Shown one piece after another: positions 17,217 to 25,883 of a DNA stretch of 64,000 bases. The DNA is taken from the NCBI GenBank assembly GCA_035503515.1, contig DATJTJ010000145.1, positions 1 to 64,000 on the forward strand, written 5' to 3'. The position numbers and the translations under genes are program-made. Source of the DNA: DAIDKA01 sp035503515 (GTDB lineage: Bacteria > Pseudomonadota > Gammaproteobacteria > Steroidobacterales > Steroidobacteraceae). Numbering within the stretch: position 1 is the stretch's first letter; each line of letters opens with the position of its first letter. The notes beneath the pieces are model-generated. The model was not told where the DNA came from and ran no database searches. It was given only the letters and a program-made list of their open reading frames with translations.

Positions 17217-18332
17217 ATGATCATGAAGCACCTGACGCATACCCTCTTGGCTGCCGCGTTCCTGGTGGGCCTTGGCGTTGCACATGCACAAGGGGTGGCC
17301 AAACAGGATCCGACGCCGCAGCCGTTCCGTATCACTCGGGCAGACCCGGCGCTCGACAGACTCGTGGCTCCGAACGCCCGGATCCGTACGGTGGCCTCCG
17401 GCTTCGGGTTCATCGACGGACCGGTGTGGGTGCGCGGCCGCAACGGCCAGCCGGGATTCCTGCTGGCCAGCAGCATCATCGACAACGTGGTCTACAAGGT
17501 GACGCCGCAGGGCAAGGTGTCGGTGTACCTCGAGCAGGCCGGTTACAGCGGCCAGGATTTCGCGAACACCGGCAAACTGGCGCTGATCGGCCGCGCGCAT
17601 GTGATCCTGTTCGGGCCCGGTTGCACCGGTATCGATCATCAGGGTCGGCTGGTGTGGTGCGCCGGACAGGACCTGGCCGTCAAGCGACTCGAGCCCGATG
17701 GCACAAGGACCGTGCTGGCGGACGGCTTCGAGGGCAAGCACTTCAACGGCCCGAACGATGTGGCTTTCGCACCCGACGGTGCCATATTCTTCACCGACTC
17801 GGACGTGGGCATCCGCGGCGGCATCCATGGCCCGCTGGCCGAGATGCCGGATTCGGTGTGGCGCTGGAAGGACGGCAAGGTCACGATGGCTGTGAGCCGT
17901 GCCGAACTGGGCGATGAGCCCAACGGCATCGCGCTCTCTCCGGACGGCAGGTACCTGTACCTGTCCGCGGGCACCATTTCGCCCGATCCGAAGATGATGC
18001 GCTATCCGGTGAATCCCGACGGGACGACCGGCCCCGGCATACTCTTCACCCATGGCGCAGGCATCGGCGATGGCATGAAGACGGACACCGCCGGCAATAT
18101 CTGGTCGACGGACGCCATGCCCGGCACCGTGCGCATCACGGCGCCGAGCGGCAAACTCCTGGGACTGCTGCACATGCCGACGCTCGGCAACCGCGAACCG
18201 CGCAAGACCACCTGCGCATCCAGCCTTGCCTTCGGCGGGGATGATGCCAAGACGCTCTACGTAACCGCGTGCGAGTTCATCTATGCGATCCCGCTGCGCA
18301 CTGCCGGGGCGCTGGAGGGCCCGCAGTCCTAG
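17217..18332 (+). CDS. Periplasmic SMP-30/gluconolactonase-family lactonase (3)
   Basis: The protein has 371 residues, with a signal peptide ending at AHAQ near residue 25. It shares the whole layout of the lactonases at 8401 and 11779, including both Cys pairs, HFNGPND and EPNGIALSPDGRYLYLS. The first metal-ligand Glu is replaced by Asp67 (IDGPVW). It follows the FAD oxidase by six bases. Its TAG stop overlaps the TAG stop of the convergent PilZ gene within CCTAGG. It may open a different lactone from its paralogues or have altered metal preference. Confidence 0.87.
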   Translation: MIMKHLTHTLLAAAFLVGLGVAHAQGVAKQDPTPQPFRITRADPALDRLVAPNARIRTVASGFGFIDGPVWVRGRNGQPGFLLASSIIDNVVYKVTPQGKVSVYLEQAGYSGQDFANTGKLALIGRAHVILFGPGCTGIDHQGRLVWCAGQDLAVKRLEPDGTRTVLADGFEGKHFNGPNDVAFAPDGAIFFTDSDVGIRGGIHGPLAEMPDSVWRWKDGKVTMAVSRAELGDEPNGIALSPDGRYLYLSAGTISPDPKMMRYPVNPDGTTGPGILFTHGAGIGDGMKTDTAGNIWSTDAMPGTVRITAPSGKLLGLLHMPTLGNREPRKTTCASSLAFGGDDAKTLYVTACEFIYAIPLRTAGALEGPQS

Positions 18333-18718
18333 GCGATCTGGGCGAGGGCTGCCGACAGCTCCGGCTCGGCCGCCGCGGGGGAATTCTCCGGGCAGCTCAC
18401 CAATGCGGCATTCTCCATCTGCAGCAATTCGGTGACGGCCGTGGGCGCGTACTCGCACCATTCCACTCCGGCGCCGTCCTCTCCGATCCGGGTGACATAG
18501 GCGCCGACCGTGGCCTCGATCTTCGGCTGCTGCGCGAATTCCAGGTACACTTGGATGAGGGAAAACAGCTGCAGTTCGCAGTTGGCGATCAGCGCGCCAC
18601 TGCGGCTCAGGTTCTTCAGAAGCCCGATGCTCATGGACCGCGGCCGGGAGGACACGAGGCGGATGGTGCGGTGGATCGGCAGCCGCTCTCCCAGGCGATT
18701 GTCCATATTGCGTTCCAT
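18329..18718 (-). CDS. PilZ-domain protein
   Basis: This 129-residue protein has the PilZ pattern: NRLGERLPIHRTIRL supplies the N-terminal Arg-rich switch, and NLSRSGALI is the N/DxSxxG motif. Both are needed for cyclic di-GMP binding in this family. The C-terminus (about residues 95-129) is Ala/Glu-rich and probably disordered. A cyclic-di-GMP enzyme is encoded at 29.7 kb in the same window, but the two are not adjacent. The exact target is unknown. Confidence 0.75.
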   Translation of the reverse strand: MERNMDNRLGERLPIHRTIRLVSSRPRSMSIGLLKNLSRSGALIANCELQLFSLIQVYLEFAQQPKIEATVGAYVTRIGEDGAGVEWCEYAPTAVTELLQMENAALVSCPENSPAAAEPELSAALAQIA

Positions 18719-18805
18719 GCGGCATCATTATTTGCCCAGGTCCCGGTGCTGCTCTGTAAGGTGGGGGGGCTTACGCTGTGTGGGACTTATCCGGCAGGGG
18801 TGCGC

Positions 18806-19645
18806 ATGAAGGACAAGATCTGCCTGATCACGGGCGGGACGGATGGCATCGGCAAGGCCGCGGCCTATGTGCTCGCGCAGCAGGGCGCGACGCTGCTGCT
18901 GCATGGCCGCGATCCCGACAAGGGCCGGCGGGCGGTGGAGGAACTGCAGGCGCGCAGCCGCAACCGCGCGATCGAATTCCTGCAGGCCGACTTCGGGTCC
19001 CTCGCGCAGGTGCGGCAGCTGGCCGCCACCGTGAAGCTGCGCACGGCGCGCCTCGACGTGCTCATCAACAATGCCGGCGGTATCTTCGCCCGGCGCACGC
19101 TCTCCGAGGACGGCTATGAGAAGACCTTCGCGGTCAACCATCTGGCGCCCTTCCTGCTCACCCGGCTGCTGCTGGGGACCGTGAAGGCCGCGCCGTCCGC
19201 GCGCATCGTCAACACCGCCTCGCAGGCCCACAAGGGCGCCCGAATCCCCTTCGATGATCTGCAGGCGACGCGACGGTACTCGGCCATGGGGGCCTACGGC
19301 ACCTCGAAGCTCGCCAATATCCTGTTCACGCGGGTGTTGGCGAATCAACTGAAGGGCACGACGGTCACCGCCACCTGCCTGCACCCGGGGTTCGTGCGGA
19401 CCGGTTTCGGCCGGGGCCTCGACTCCAATGTCGTGGCCAAGCACCTGTTCAGGTTCTTCGCAAGGTTCGCGCGCACGCCGGAAAAGGGCGCCGAGACGCT
19501 CGTCTATCTGGCCAGTTCCCCCGAGGTCGCGGGTGAGTCTGGCGGCTACTACTTCGACTGCAGACCGGCGACCCCGTCGGCCGCGGCGCGGGACGATGCG
19601 AGTGCCGAGCGGTTATGGCAGGTGAGCGAAGCCTTGGTGGCATAA
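18806..19645 (+). CDS. Short-chain dehydrogenase/reductase
   Basis: The protein has 279 residues. TGGTDGIGKAAA is the cofactor-binding Gly motif, NNAGG follows, and the catalytic set is Ser (NTASQ), Tyr and Lys (YGTSK). It resembles retinol-dehydrogenase/WWOX-like SDRs, which reduce or oxidise lipophilic carbonyls. The start was taken at 18806, directly before the Rossmann motif; a longer open frame would run through the PilZ gene. The gene stands between the PilZ gene and the hybrid kinase without tight coupling to either. Confidence 0.85.
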   Translation: MKDKICLITGGTDGIGKAAAYVLAQQGATLLLHGRDPDKGRRAVEELQARSRNRAIEFLQADFGSLAQVRQLAATVKLRTARLDVLINNAGGIFARRTLSEDGYEKTFAVNHLAPFLLTRLLLGTVKAAPSARIVNTASQAHKGARIPFDDLQATRRYSAMGAYGTSKLANILFTRVLANQLKGTTVTATCLHPGFVRTGFGRGLDSNVVAKHLFRFFARFARTPEKGAETLVYLASSPEVAGESGGYYFDCRPATPSAAARDDASAERLWQVSEALVA

Positions 19646-19719
19646 AGCCCGCCGACAGCGCCGACCTACGCGGCATGCAGCGACCCCGGGCCCTTGACCC
19701 ATGTTAACGTCCAACGCTC

Positions 19720-21750
19720 ATGGATGAGACGAGCGAAACCGAACAGCTACGCCAGAGTGAGGAGCGGTTCCGGCTGCTCGTCCAGAGCGTCCGCGACTAT
19801 GCCATCTTCATGCTGGATCCCAAGGGCTACGTGCTCACCTGGAACATCGGGGTGGAGCGCTCCTACGGGTACTCCGCCCGCGAAATCATCGGCGAGCACT
19901 TCTCCCGCTTCTACACCCCCGAAGCCCTGGCCGACGGCCTGCCCGAGCGCGAACTGCAGGGGGCCGCGGCGAAGGGGTCGTTGGAGGATGAGGGCTGGCG
20001 GGTCCGCAAGGATGGCTCGCGGTTCTGGGCCAACGTCGTCCTCACGGCCCTGCACGAGGACGGCGAGCTGGTCGGGTTTGCCAAGATCACCCGCGACCTG
20101 ACCCAGCGGCGCGCGCATGAAGAGGAACTGCGGCGCAGCGAGGAGCGGTTCCGGCTGCTGGTCGAGGGCGTGCGCGAGTACGCCATTTTCATGCTCGATG
20201 CCAACGGTCGCATCGCGACCTGGAACGATGGGGCCCAGCGCATCAAGGGCTATACCGCCGAGGAGATCATCGGCAAGCATTTCTCGGTCTTCTATCCCGA
20301 GGACGTGCGCGAGAGCGGCTGGCCGGACCACGAACTGCATGTCGCCGCCGAGCGCGGCAGCTTCCAGGACACCGGCTGGCGGGTGCGCAAGGACGGCACC
20401 ACCTTCTGGGCCAACGTCACGATCACCGCCCTGCGCGATGACACGGGGCGCCTGATGGGCTTTGCCAAGCTGACACGCGATCTGACCGAAAGCAAACGGG
20501 TCGAAGCCATCGAGCGGGCCAACCAGCATCGCGAGGAAATGCTCGACGCGGAACGCAGTGCCCGCATGACCGCCCAGCGCTCCACCCGCGTCAAGGACGA
20601 ATTCCTGGCGACCCTGTCCCATGAACTGCGCACGCCCCTGAGCGCCATCCGCGGCTGGACCCAGGTGCTGCTCAAGGGTCATTCCACCCCCGAGCAGCAG
20701 CGGCGCGCCATCGAAGTCATCGACCGCAATGCCCGGGCGCAGGTGCAGCTGATCGACGATCTGCTCGACTTGAGCCGCATCATCACCGGCAAGATCCGGC
20801 TCGACCTGCACCAGGTGTCGTTGCTGAACATCGTGGAGGCGGCCGTGGACTCGGCCCGGCCCGCGGCGGAGACCAAGGGCATCAAGCTCAAGGCCATCCT
20901 GGGATCCGGAAACGACATCGTCAACGCCGACGGCTCCCGGCTGCAGCAGGTGATCTGGAACCTGCTCACCAACGCCATCAAGTTCACGCCCAAGGGCGGT
21001 CAGGTCCAGGTGCTGCTCCAGCGCGTCAACTCGCACCTGGAATTGAGCGTCAGCGATACCGGCATCGGTATTCCCGCCAGTTTCCTGCCCCACGTGTTCG
21101 AGCGCTTCTCGCAGCGCGACAGCTCGACGACGCGCAAATTCGGCGGCCTGGGACTGGGACTGGCCATCTGCAAGCAGCTCGTCGAACTGCACGGCGGGGC
21201 GATCCGGGCGGCGAGCCAGGGCGAGGGCAAGGGGTCCACCTTCTACGTGGAACTGCCGGTGTCGATCGTCCAGCCGGACGACCAGGGCATCGAACGGGTC
21301 CACCCCACCGCCGAACCCCACCGGACGGAGATCGTGTCGCTGCCCCGGATGGACGGCGTGGATATCTTCGTCGTGGACGATGAACCCGATGCCCGTGAGC
21401 TGCTGCGAACGGTGCTGGAGGAGCAGGGCGCCCGGGTCACGAGTTTCGGCTCGGCCCAGGAGGCGCTCGCCGTCCTGAAGACGACCCGGCCGACGGTGCT
21501 GATCTGTGACGTGGGCATGCCCCACATGGACGGCTACCAGTTCATCCGCGCCCTGCGCGCCGAAGAACCCCGCAACCAGCGCATTCCGGCGCTCGCCCTG
21601 ACCGCGTTCGCGCGCGCCGAGGATCGCAAGCGGTCCCTGGTCGCAGGCTACCAGGCCCACCTCGCCAAGCCCTTCGACGTGGGCGAACTCGTCCTGGTCA
21701 TCGCGGACCTGGTGGGCCGTTCGTCCCACGACGCCGCACCGCCCGCCTGA
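19720..21750 (+). CDS. Soluble PAS-PAS hybrid sensor histidine kinase
   Basis: The protein has 676 residues without a membrane segment. Two tandem PAS domains (about 9-125 and 133-250) are near repeats of each other, both with RVRKDG(S/T)xFWANV. The HisKA domain has His301 in LSHELRTPLSAIRGW. The ATPase domain has NLLTNAIKF, DTGIGIP and GGLGLGLAI. A C-terminal receiver has VDDEPDAREL, phospho-acceptor Asp597 in ICDVGMPHMDG, and Lys in LAKPF. No output domain is present, so phosphate probably moves to a separate regulator. The signal could be light, oxygen or redox through PAS; no cofactor-binding Cys or His is obvious. Confidence 0.92.
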   Translation: MDETSETEQLRQSEERFRLLVQSVRDYAIFMLDPKGYVLTWNIGVERSYGYSAREIIGEHFSRFYTPEALADGLPERELQGAAAKGSLEDEGWRVRKDGSRFWANVVLTALHEDGELVGFAKITRDLTQRRAHEEELRRSEERFRLLVEGVREYAIFMLDANGRIATWNDGAQRIKGYTAEEIIGKHFSVFYPEDVRESGWPDHELHVAAERGSFQDTGWRVRKDGTTFWANVTITALRDDTGRLMGFAKLTRDLTESKRVEAIERANQHREEMLDAERSARMTAQRSTRVKDEFLATLSHELRTPLSAIRGWTQVLLKGHSTPEQQRRAIEVIDRNARAQVQLIDDLLDLSRIITGKIRLDLHQVSLLNIVEAAVDSARPAAETKGIKLKAILGSGNDIVNADGSRLQQVIWNLLTNAIKFTPKGGQVQVLLQRVNSHLELSVSDTGIGIPASFLPHVFERFSQRDSSTTRKFGGLGLGLAICKQLVELHGGAIRAASQGEGKGSTFYVELPVSIVQPDDQGIERVHPTAEPHRTEIVSLPRMDGVDIFVVDDEPDARELLRTVLEEQGARVTSFGSAQEALAVLKTTRPTVLICDVGMPHMDGYQFIRALRAEEPRNQRIPALALTAFARAEDRKRSLVAGYQAHLAKPFDVGELVLVIADLVGRSSHDAAPPA

Positions 21751-21815
21751 GCGCTAAACCCGGCGAGCCGCTGTGCGAGGTCTCCGGGACCGCGGCCGCA
21801 AGGTAGGTTGCCGGG

Positions 21816-24041
21816 CTAAGGATGCACGGGAGCCGGCGCCGCCAACCGGAACACCCACACCGTCGTCCCCGCCGGCGGATCGATGATCTCGGGGGTGAGA
21901 TTGCGGCTGCCGGAATCGAGCGCGCCGCCGCCGCCGGCGATCACGACCAGGTACTGGACGCCGTCGACGCTGTAGGTCGCCGGCGAGGAACTCGGCGAGG
22001 CATTGAGCACCGACTCCCAGAGCACCTGCCCGGTGGCCGCATCGTAGGCCCGGAAATGCCGGTCGCGCGCCCCGCCGAACACCAGGCCGCCGGCCGAGGC
22101 GAGGAGGGAACTGGCGATGGGCGCGCGCTCGGGCTTCGACCACACCACCTTGCGGGTCTTCAGATCGATCGCATCGATGCGCCCGAAGTTGCCGTCATTG
22201 CCGGGCTTGGGCCGGGCGGACAGGCGCATGTCCTGGCCCCCGCCGGCGACCGCGGCGGCATCGCGCTCCGTCCAGGTGTAGTTCATGCAGTTGTTGTCGA
22301 GCAGCGGCACGTACAGATAGTCGGTGGCCGGATCGATGGCCGTCGTCGGCCAGCTGCGGGCGCCGGTGGCCGTCGGGCAGATGAGATCGGTGCGGCCGGC
22401 CTGGGGCTCGAGTTCGGGCCGGATCAGCTTGCGGCCGCTTTTCGGGTCGATCTTCCCGACCAGGTTCTGCACGCCCATGTCCTGGGAGAACGCATAGTGA
22501 CCATCGGCGCGGTTGACCGCATCGAAGATCGCCAGCTTGCCGCCGGTCACCAGCAGGCGCGTCGGCACGCCCTCGATGGGCACCGTCACCAGGGACTGCT
22601 CGAAGGCCCAGTCCAGGTCCCACACGTCGCGGTTCATGTGCTGGTAGTACCAGGCGAGCCTGCCCGTATCGGCATCCAGGGCGACGGTCGAATCGGTGTA
22701 CAGCGCATCGTTGTCGGCCAGCTTCCTGCCCGCGCGCGGCATCAGGAGCGTGCCCACGTCGTAGGTGTTGCCGGTCCCGAAATACACGAGGTTGAGGTCC
22801 GGATCGTAGCTGCCGATCGACCACACCCCGGAGCCGAACCGCTCCTTCACCGGGGCGCCGTTCCAGCTGTCCCCGCCCGGTTCTCCCGGCCGCGCGATGG
22901 TGTTGAAGCGCCACTCCTCGTTGCCCGTGCGGGCATCGAGACCCACGATGTAGTCGCCGCCGCCGGTCTCGATGCCGAGGCTGACGCCGACCACGACCTT
23001 GCCGTGCGCCACCAGCGGTCCCCCGGAAATGTGGAACCAGGCACCATCGACCAGGCCGGGCTGCACGCCCTGCTCGGGCGTCACCACCGCCCGGTCCCAG
23101 CGCAGGGCGCCGGTCTTCGCATCCAGCGCGACGATGTGGCCGTCGGCCGTGGGCGCATAGAGTTCGCCCGCGTACAGGGCCATGCCCTTCATGCGGGCCT
23201 CGCGGCCTCCATGCAGGGCAGGCGGCAGCACCCGCAGGTACTGCCACAGGAGGGTGCCGTCCGTGGCATCGACGGCCTCGACGGTATTGGCGCTTTCGAT
23301 GAACAGCACGCCGTCGTGGATCAGGGGCGCGGCCTCGTTGGCGCTCACCGGGAGGGCCAGGCTCCAGGCCACCGTGAGACTGCGCACCGTGTTGCGGTTG
23401 ATCTGCGCGAGCGGGCTGTATGCCTGCGTGGCATACGTACCGCGCCACATCAGCCAGTCGGCGGCGGGCGGGGTGCGCAGCATCGCATCGGTGACCGGCG
23501 TGAGTTTGTCGAGCAGCGCCCGGTGCGCGGCCATGGCCGCGTGATAGGTGGCATCCTCGTTGTCCAGACGCGCGACGGCGGCGTGTTCGGGCGCGGCCAC
23601 TCCGGCCGGAGCGGCCAGCGTGGCCGGCACGGAGACCAGAGAGGTCGTCAGCGGCACCGGCCCCGCCCGTTCGCCGTTCTGCTCGAGCAGGTAGGCCTCG
23701 ACGTCCGTATAGGCGCCGCTGTCGAGACTGCCGGGGCTCGCCGGCGGCATGCGCCTGAACAGCACCGACCACAGCGCATCGGGCGACTGGTCATGCCACA
23801 GGGCCGTGAAGGCGGGCCCTTTTACCGGCGGGCCGAACTGGCCGTCGACCAGATGCCGCCCATGGCACTGGGCGCAGCTTTCCGTGTATACCTGCTGGCC
23901 GCGCCGGGCCTGTTCGGCCGTGAATTTCACCGGCCCCCCCGCGAACAGCGTCTGCGCGGCGGCCGTGCCCATCGCGGTGCAGGCGGCCAGGGCCAGGAGT
24001 GCGGCGCGCAGCAGCCCGCCGGACAGATTCCCGCTCCGCAT
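21816..24041 (-). CDS. PQQ-dependent quinohaemoprotein dehydrogenase with N-terminal cytochrome c domain
   Basis: The protein has 741 residues. A signal peptide (about 1-30) is followed by a cytochrome c domain with Cys56-Ala-Gln-Cys59-His60. A long linker leads to a PQQ propeller with WRGTYATQAYSPLAQINRNT, FGSGVWSIGSYDPDLNLVYF, GTGNTYDVG and the MNRDVWDLDW active-site Asp segment. Classical type II alcohol dehydrogenases carry the haem domain at the C-terminus. Polyvinyl-alcohol dehydrogenases have it at the N-terminus, so a polymer or secondary alcohol substrate is possible. No adjacent Cys-Cys pair is present. It diverges from the efflux operon. Confidence 0.88.
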   Translation of the reverse strand: MRSGNLSGGLLRAALLALAACTAMGTAAAQTLFAGGPVKFTAEQARRGQQVYTESCAQCHGRHLVDGQFGPPVKGPAFTALWHDQSPDALWSVLFRRMPPASPGSLDSGAYTDVEAYLLEQNGERAGPVPLTTSLVSVPATLAAPAGVAAPEHAAVARLDNEDATYHAAMAAHRALLDKLTPVTDAMLRTPPAADWLMWRGTYATQAYSPLAQINRNTVRSLTVAWSLALPVSANEAAPLIHDGVLFIESANTVEAVDATDGTLLWQYLRVLPPALHGGREARMKGMALYAGELYAPTADGHIVALDAKTGALRWDRAVVTPEQGVQPGLVDGAWFHISGGPLVAHGKVVVGVSLGIETGGGDYIVGLDARTGNEEWRFNTIARPGEPGGDSWNGAPVKERFGSGVWSIGSYDPDLNLVYFGTGNTYDVGTLLMPRAGRKLADNDALYTDSTVALDADTGRLAWYYQHMNRDVWDLDWAFEQSLVTVPIEGVPTRLLVTGGKLAIFDAVNRADGHYAFSQDMGVQNLVGKIDPKSGRKLIRPELEPQAGRTDLICPTATGARSWPTTAIDPATDYLYVPLLDNNCMNYTWTERDAAAVAGGGQDMRLSARPKPGNDGNFGRIDAIDLKTRKVVWSKPERAPIASSLLASAGGLVFGGARDRHFRAYDAATGQVLWESVLNASPSSSPATYSVDGVQYLVVIAGGGGALDSGSRNLTPEIIDPPAGTTVWVFRLAAPAPVHP

Positions 24042-24269
24042 CCTACCGCCTCCCGCATGCGCATTTCCCGGGCGGGGATAGTACCGTAAAGCCGATACCC
24101 ACCGTCCGCCGTGCTCGCGGCGGGCGCGGGATGTGGCCATCGACGTGCGAAGCTGGGCGTCAGTCCTCGCCGACGAGCGCATGCGGTGGCGCAGCGGCGC
24201 GCGCGCCATCGCGGCGCCGCATAATCCGTCGGTCCCGCCTCCCCCGCACCCCAGCTCGGCAGCCTGAAG

Positions 24270-25883
24270 GTGTACAAGCGGATCCTACTCGCCTACGACG
24301 GTACGTTGGCCGGTCGCGTCGCCCTGCGGGAGGGCGCGCTGCTGGCGAAGCAGTGCCACGCGCAGGTGTTCCTGCTGTCGGTGGTCGCGGAGTCGCCCGG
24401 TGCCCGCCTCGCCGAGGGGGCGGGGGGCGTCGGCGTATCGCACCTGGATCACAGCTACCGCGACATCCTCGATGACGGCATCGCGCGGCTGCAGCGCCTG
24501 GGGTTCGATCCGCAGGCCCATCTCGCCGTGGGCGAACCGGCGCGCGAGATCGGCGCCTATGCCGAGCGGATCGCAGCGGACCTGGTCGTCGTCGGGCATT
24601 CGCGGCAGAACGCGCTGACGCGCTGGTGGTCGGGCCCCTCGGGCGCGCATCTCATCGACTTCATCCGCTGCTCGATGCTCATCAGCCGAAACCCGATCAG
24701 CGACGAGGAGTTCGCGGCCGCGTTCGCGCGCCTGAACACGGCGGGCACCGCCTCCGCCGCCCCGCCGCCACCGCTGCCGCCCGACCAAACCACGGCGGTG
24801 CCGGAGGGCGCGTCCCGCATGAGCCCGCGGCGACGGCGGGTGCGGCTGCTGCTCCTGCTCGTGCTGCCGCTGGCGCTGCTGGTCGCGGCGCTCTGGTACG
24901 TGCTCGGCGGCAGCTGGGTGTCGATCGACGATGCGACCGTGGAGGCCGACAAGGTGGGCGTCTCGACCGACGTCGCTGGCATCGTGCGGGCGGTGCGGGT
25001 GCACGAGAACCAGCACGTCGCGGCCGGGCAGGTCCTGCTCGAACTCGACGACCGGCCGTTCCGCTATGCGCTGGAGCGGGCCGAGGCCCAGGTCGCGACG
25101 GTGCGTGACCAGCTCGGCGCGCTCAAGGCGAGCTACCGGGACATGCAGGCGCAGATCGAAGAGGCCACCCAGGACCAGGAGTACTTCCGCACCGAGTACC
25201 GCCGCCAGGAGGACCTCTTGAAGGTGCAGGTCGCCTCGCAGACTGCGCGCGATGCGGCCCGGCGCAACCTCGAGAATGCCGGCCAGCATCTGGTGTCCCT
25301 GAAACAGCAGCTGGCCGCGATCGCCGCCAATCTCGACGAGCGGCCCGATGCCGCGGTCGAGAGCTATCCGCACTACCACGACGCGCTCGCGCAGCGGGAC
25401 GAGGCGGCGCGGGAACTGGAGCACACCGTGGTGCGCGCGGCGTTCGCGGGGCTGGTCACCGATGTGCCCGAGACGACACCGGGTCGCTATCTCGGGGCCG
25501 CGGTGACGGCGTTCTATCTCGTGGCGACCGATCACGTGTGGGTGCAGGCGAATCCAAAGGAAACCGAAATCACCTACGTGCGGCCGAACCAGCCGACGCG
25601 GGTACACGTGGACATCTATCCGGGCATCGAGTGGCGCGGCTCGGTCGAGAGCATCAGCCCGGCCGTGGCCCAGGAGTTCTCGCTGCTGCCGGCGCAGAAC
25701 ACCAGCGGCAACTGGGTGAAGGTCGTGCAGCGGGTGCCGCTGCGCATCCGGCTGGAGACCTCGGCGCAGGGCCTGCCGCCGCTGGCGGCGGGGCTGAGCG
25801 CCGAAATCGAGGTCGATACCGGGCATGCGCGCGGGCTGCCCGGGTTCCTGCGCTTCGGCCATGCGCGGCAGGGCGCCCCGTGA
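24270..25883 (+). CDS. Universal-stress-protein domain fused to an EmrA/HlyD membrane-fusion protein
   Basis: The protein has 537 residues with a GTG start. Residues about 1-150 form a UspA-like domain (ILLAYDGT at 5-12, ADLVVVGHS). The second Gly of the ATP-loop motif is missing. A Pro/Ala-rich linker leads to a basic stretch and one membrane segment (about 191-212), then an EmrA/HlyD body (DATVEADKVGVSTDVAGIV, a coiled coil about 270-365, and a beta-barrel). The EmrA topology puts the Usp domain in the cytoplasm. An internal ATG at 24819 with GGAGG upstream could yield EmrA alone. It overlaps the MFS pump gene by GTGA. Confidence 0.85.
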   Translation: MYKRILLAYDGTLAGRVALREGALLAKQCHAQVFLLSVVAESPGARLAEGAGGVGVSHLDHSYRDILDDGIARLQRLGFDPQAHLAVGEPAREIGAYAERIAADLVVVGHSRQNALTRWWSGPSGAHLIDFIRCSMLISRNPISDEEFAAAFARLNTAGTASAAPPPPLPPDQTTAVPEGASRMSPRRRRVRLLLLLVLPLALLVAALWYVLGGSWVSIDDATVEADKVGVSTDVAGIVRAVRVHENQHVAAGQVLLELDDRPFRYALERAEAQVATVRDQLGALKASYRDMQAQIEEATQDQEYFRTEYRRQEDLLKVQVASQTARDAARRNLENAGQHLVSLKQQLAAIAANLDERPDAAVESYPHYHDALAQRDEAARELEHTVVRAAFAGLVTDVPETTPGRYLGAAVTAFYLVATDHVWVQANPKETEITYVRPNQPTRVHVDIYPGIEWRGSVESISPAVAQEFSLLPAQNTSGNWVKVVQRVPLRIRLETSAQGLPPLAAGLSAEIEVDTGHARGLPGFLRFGHARQGAP

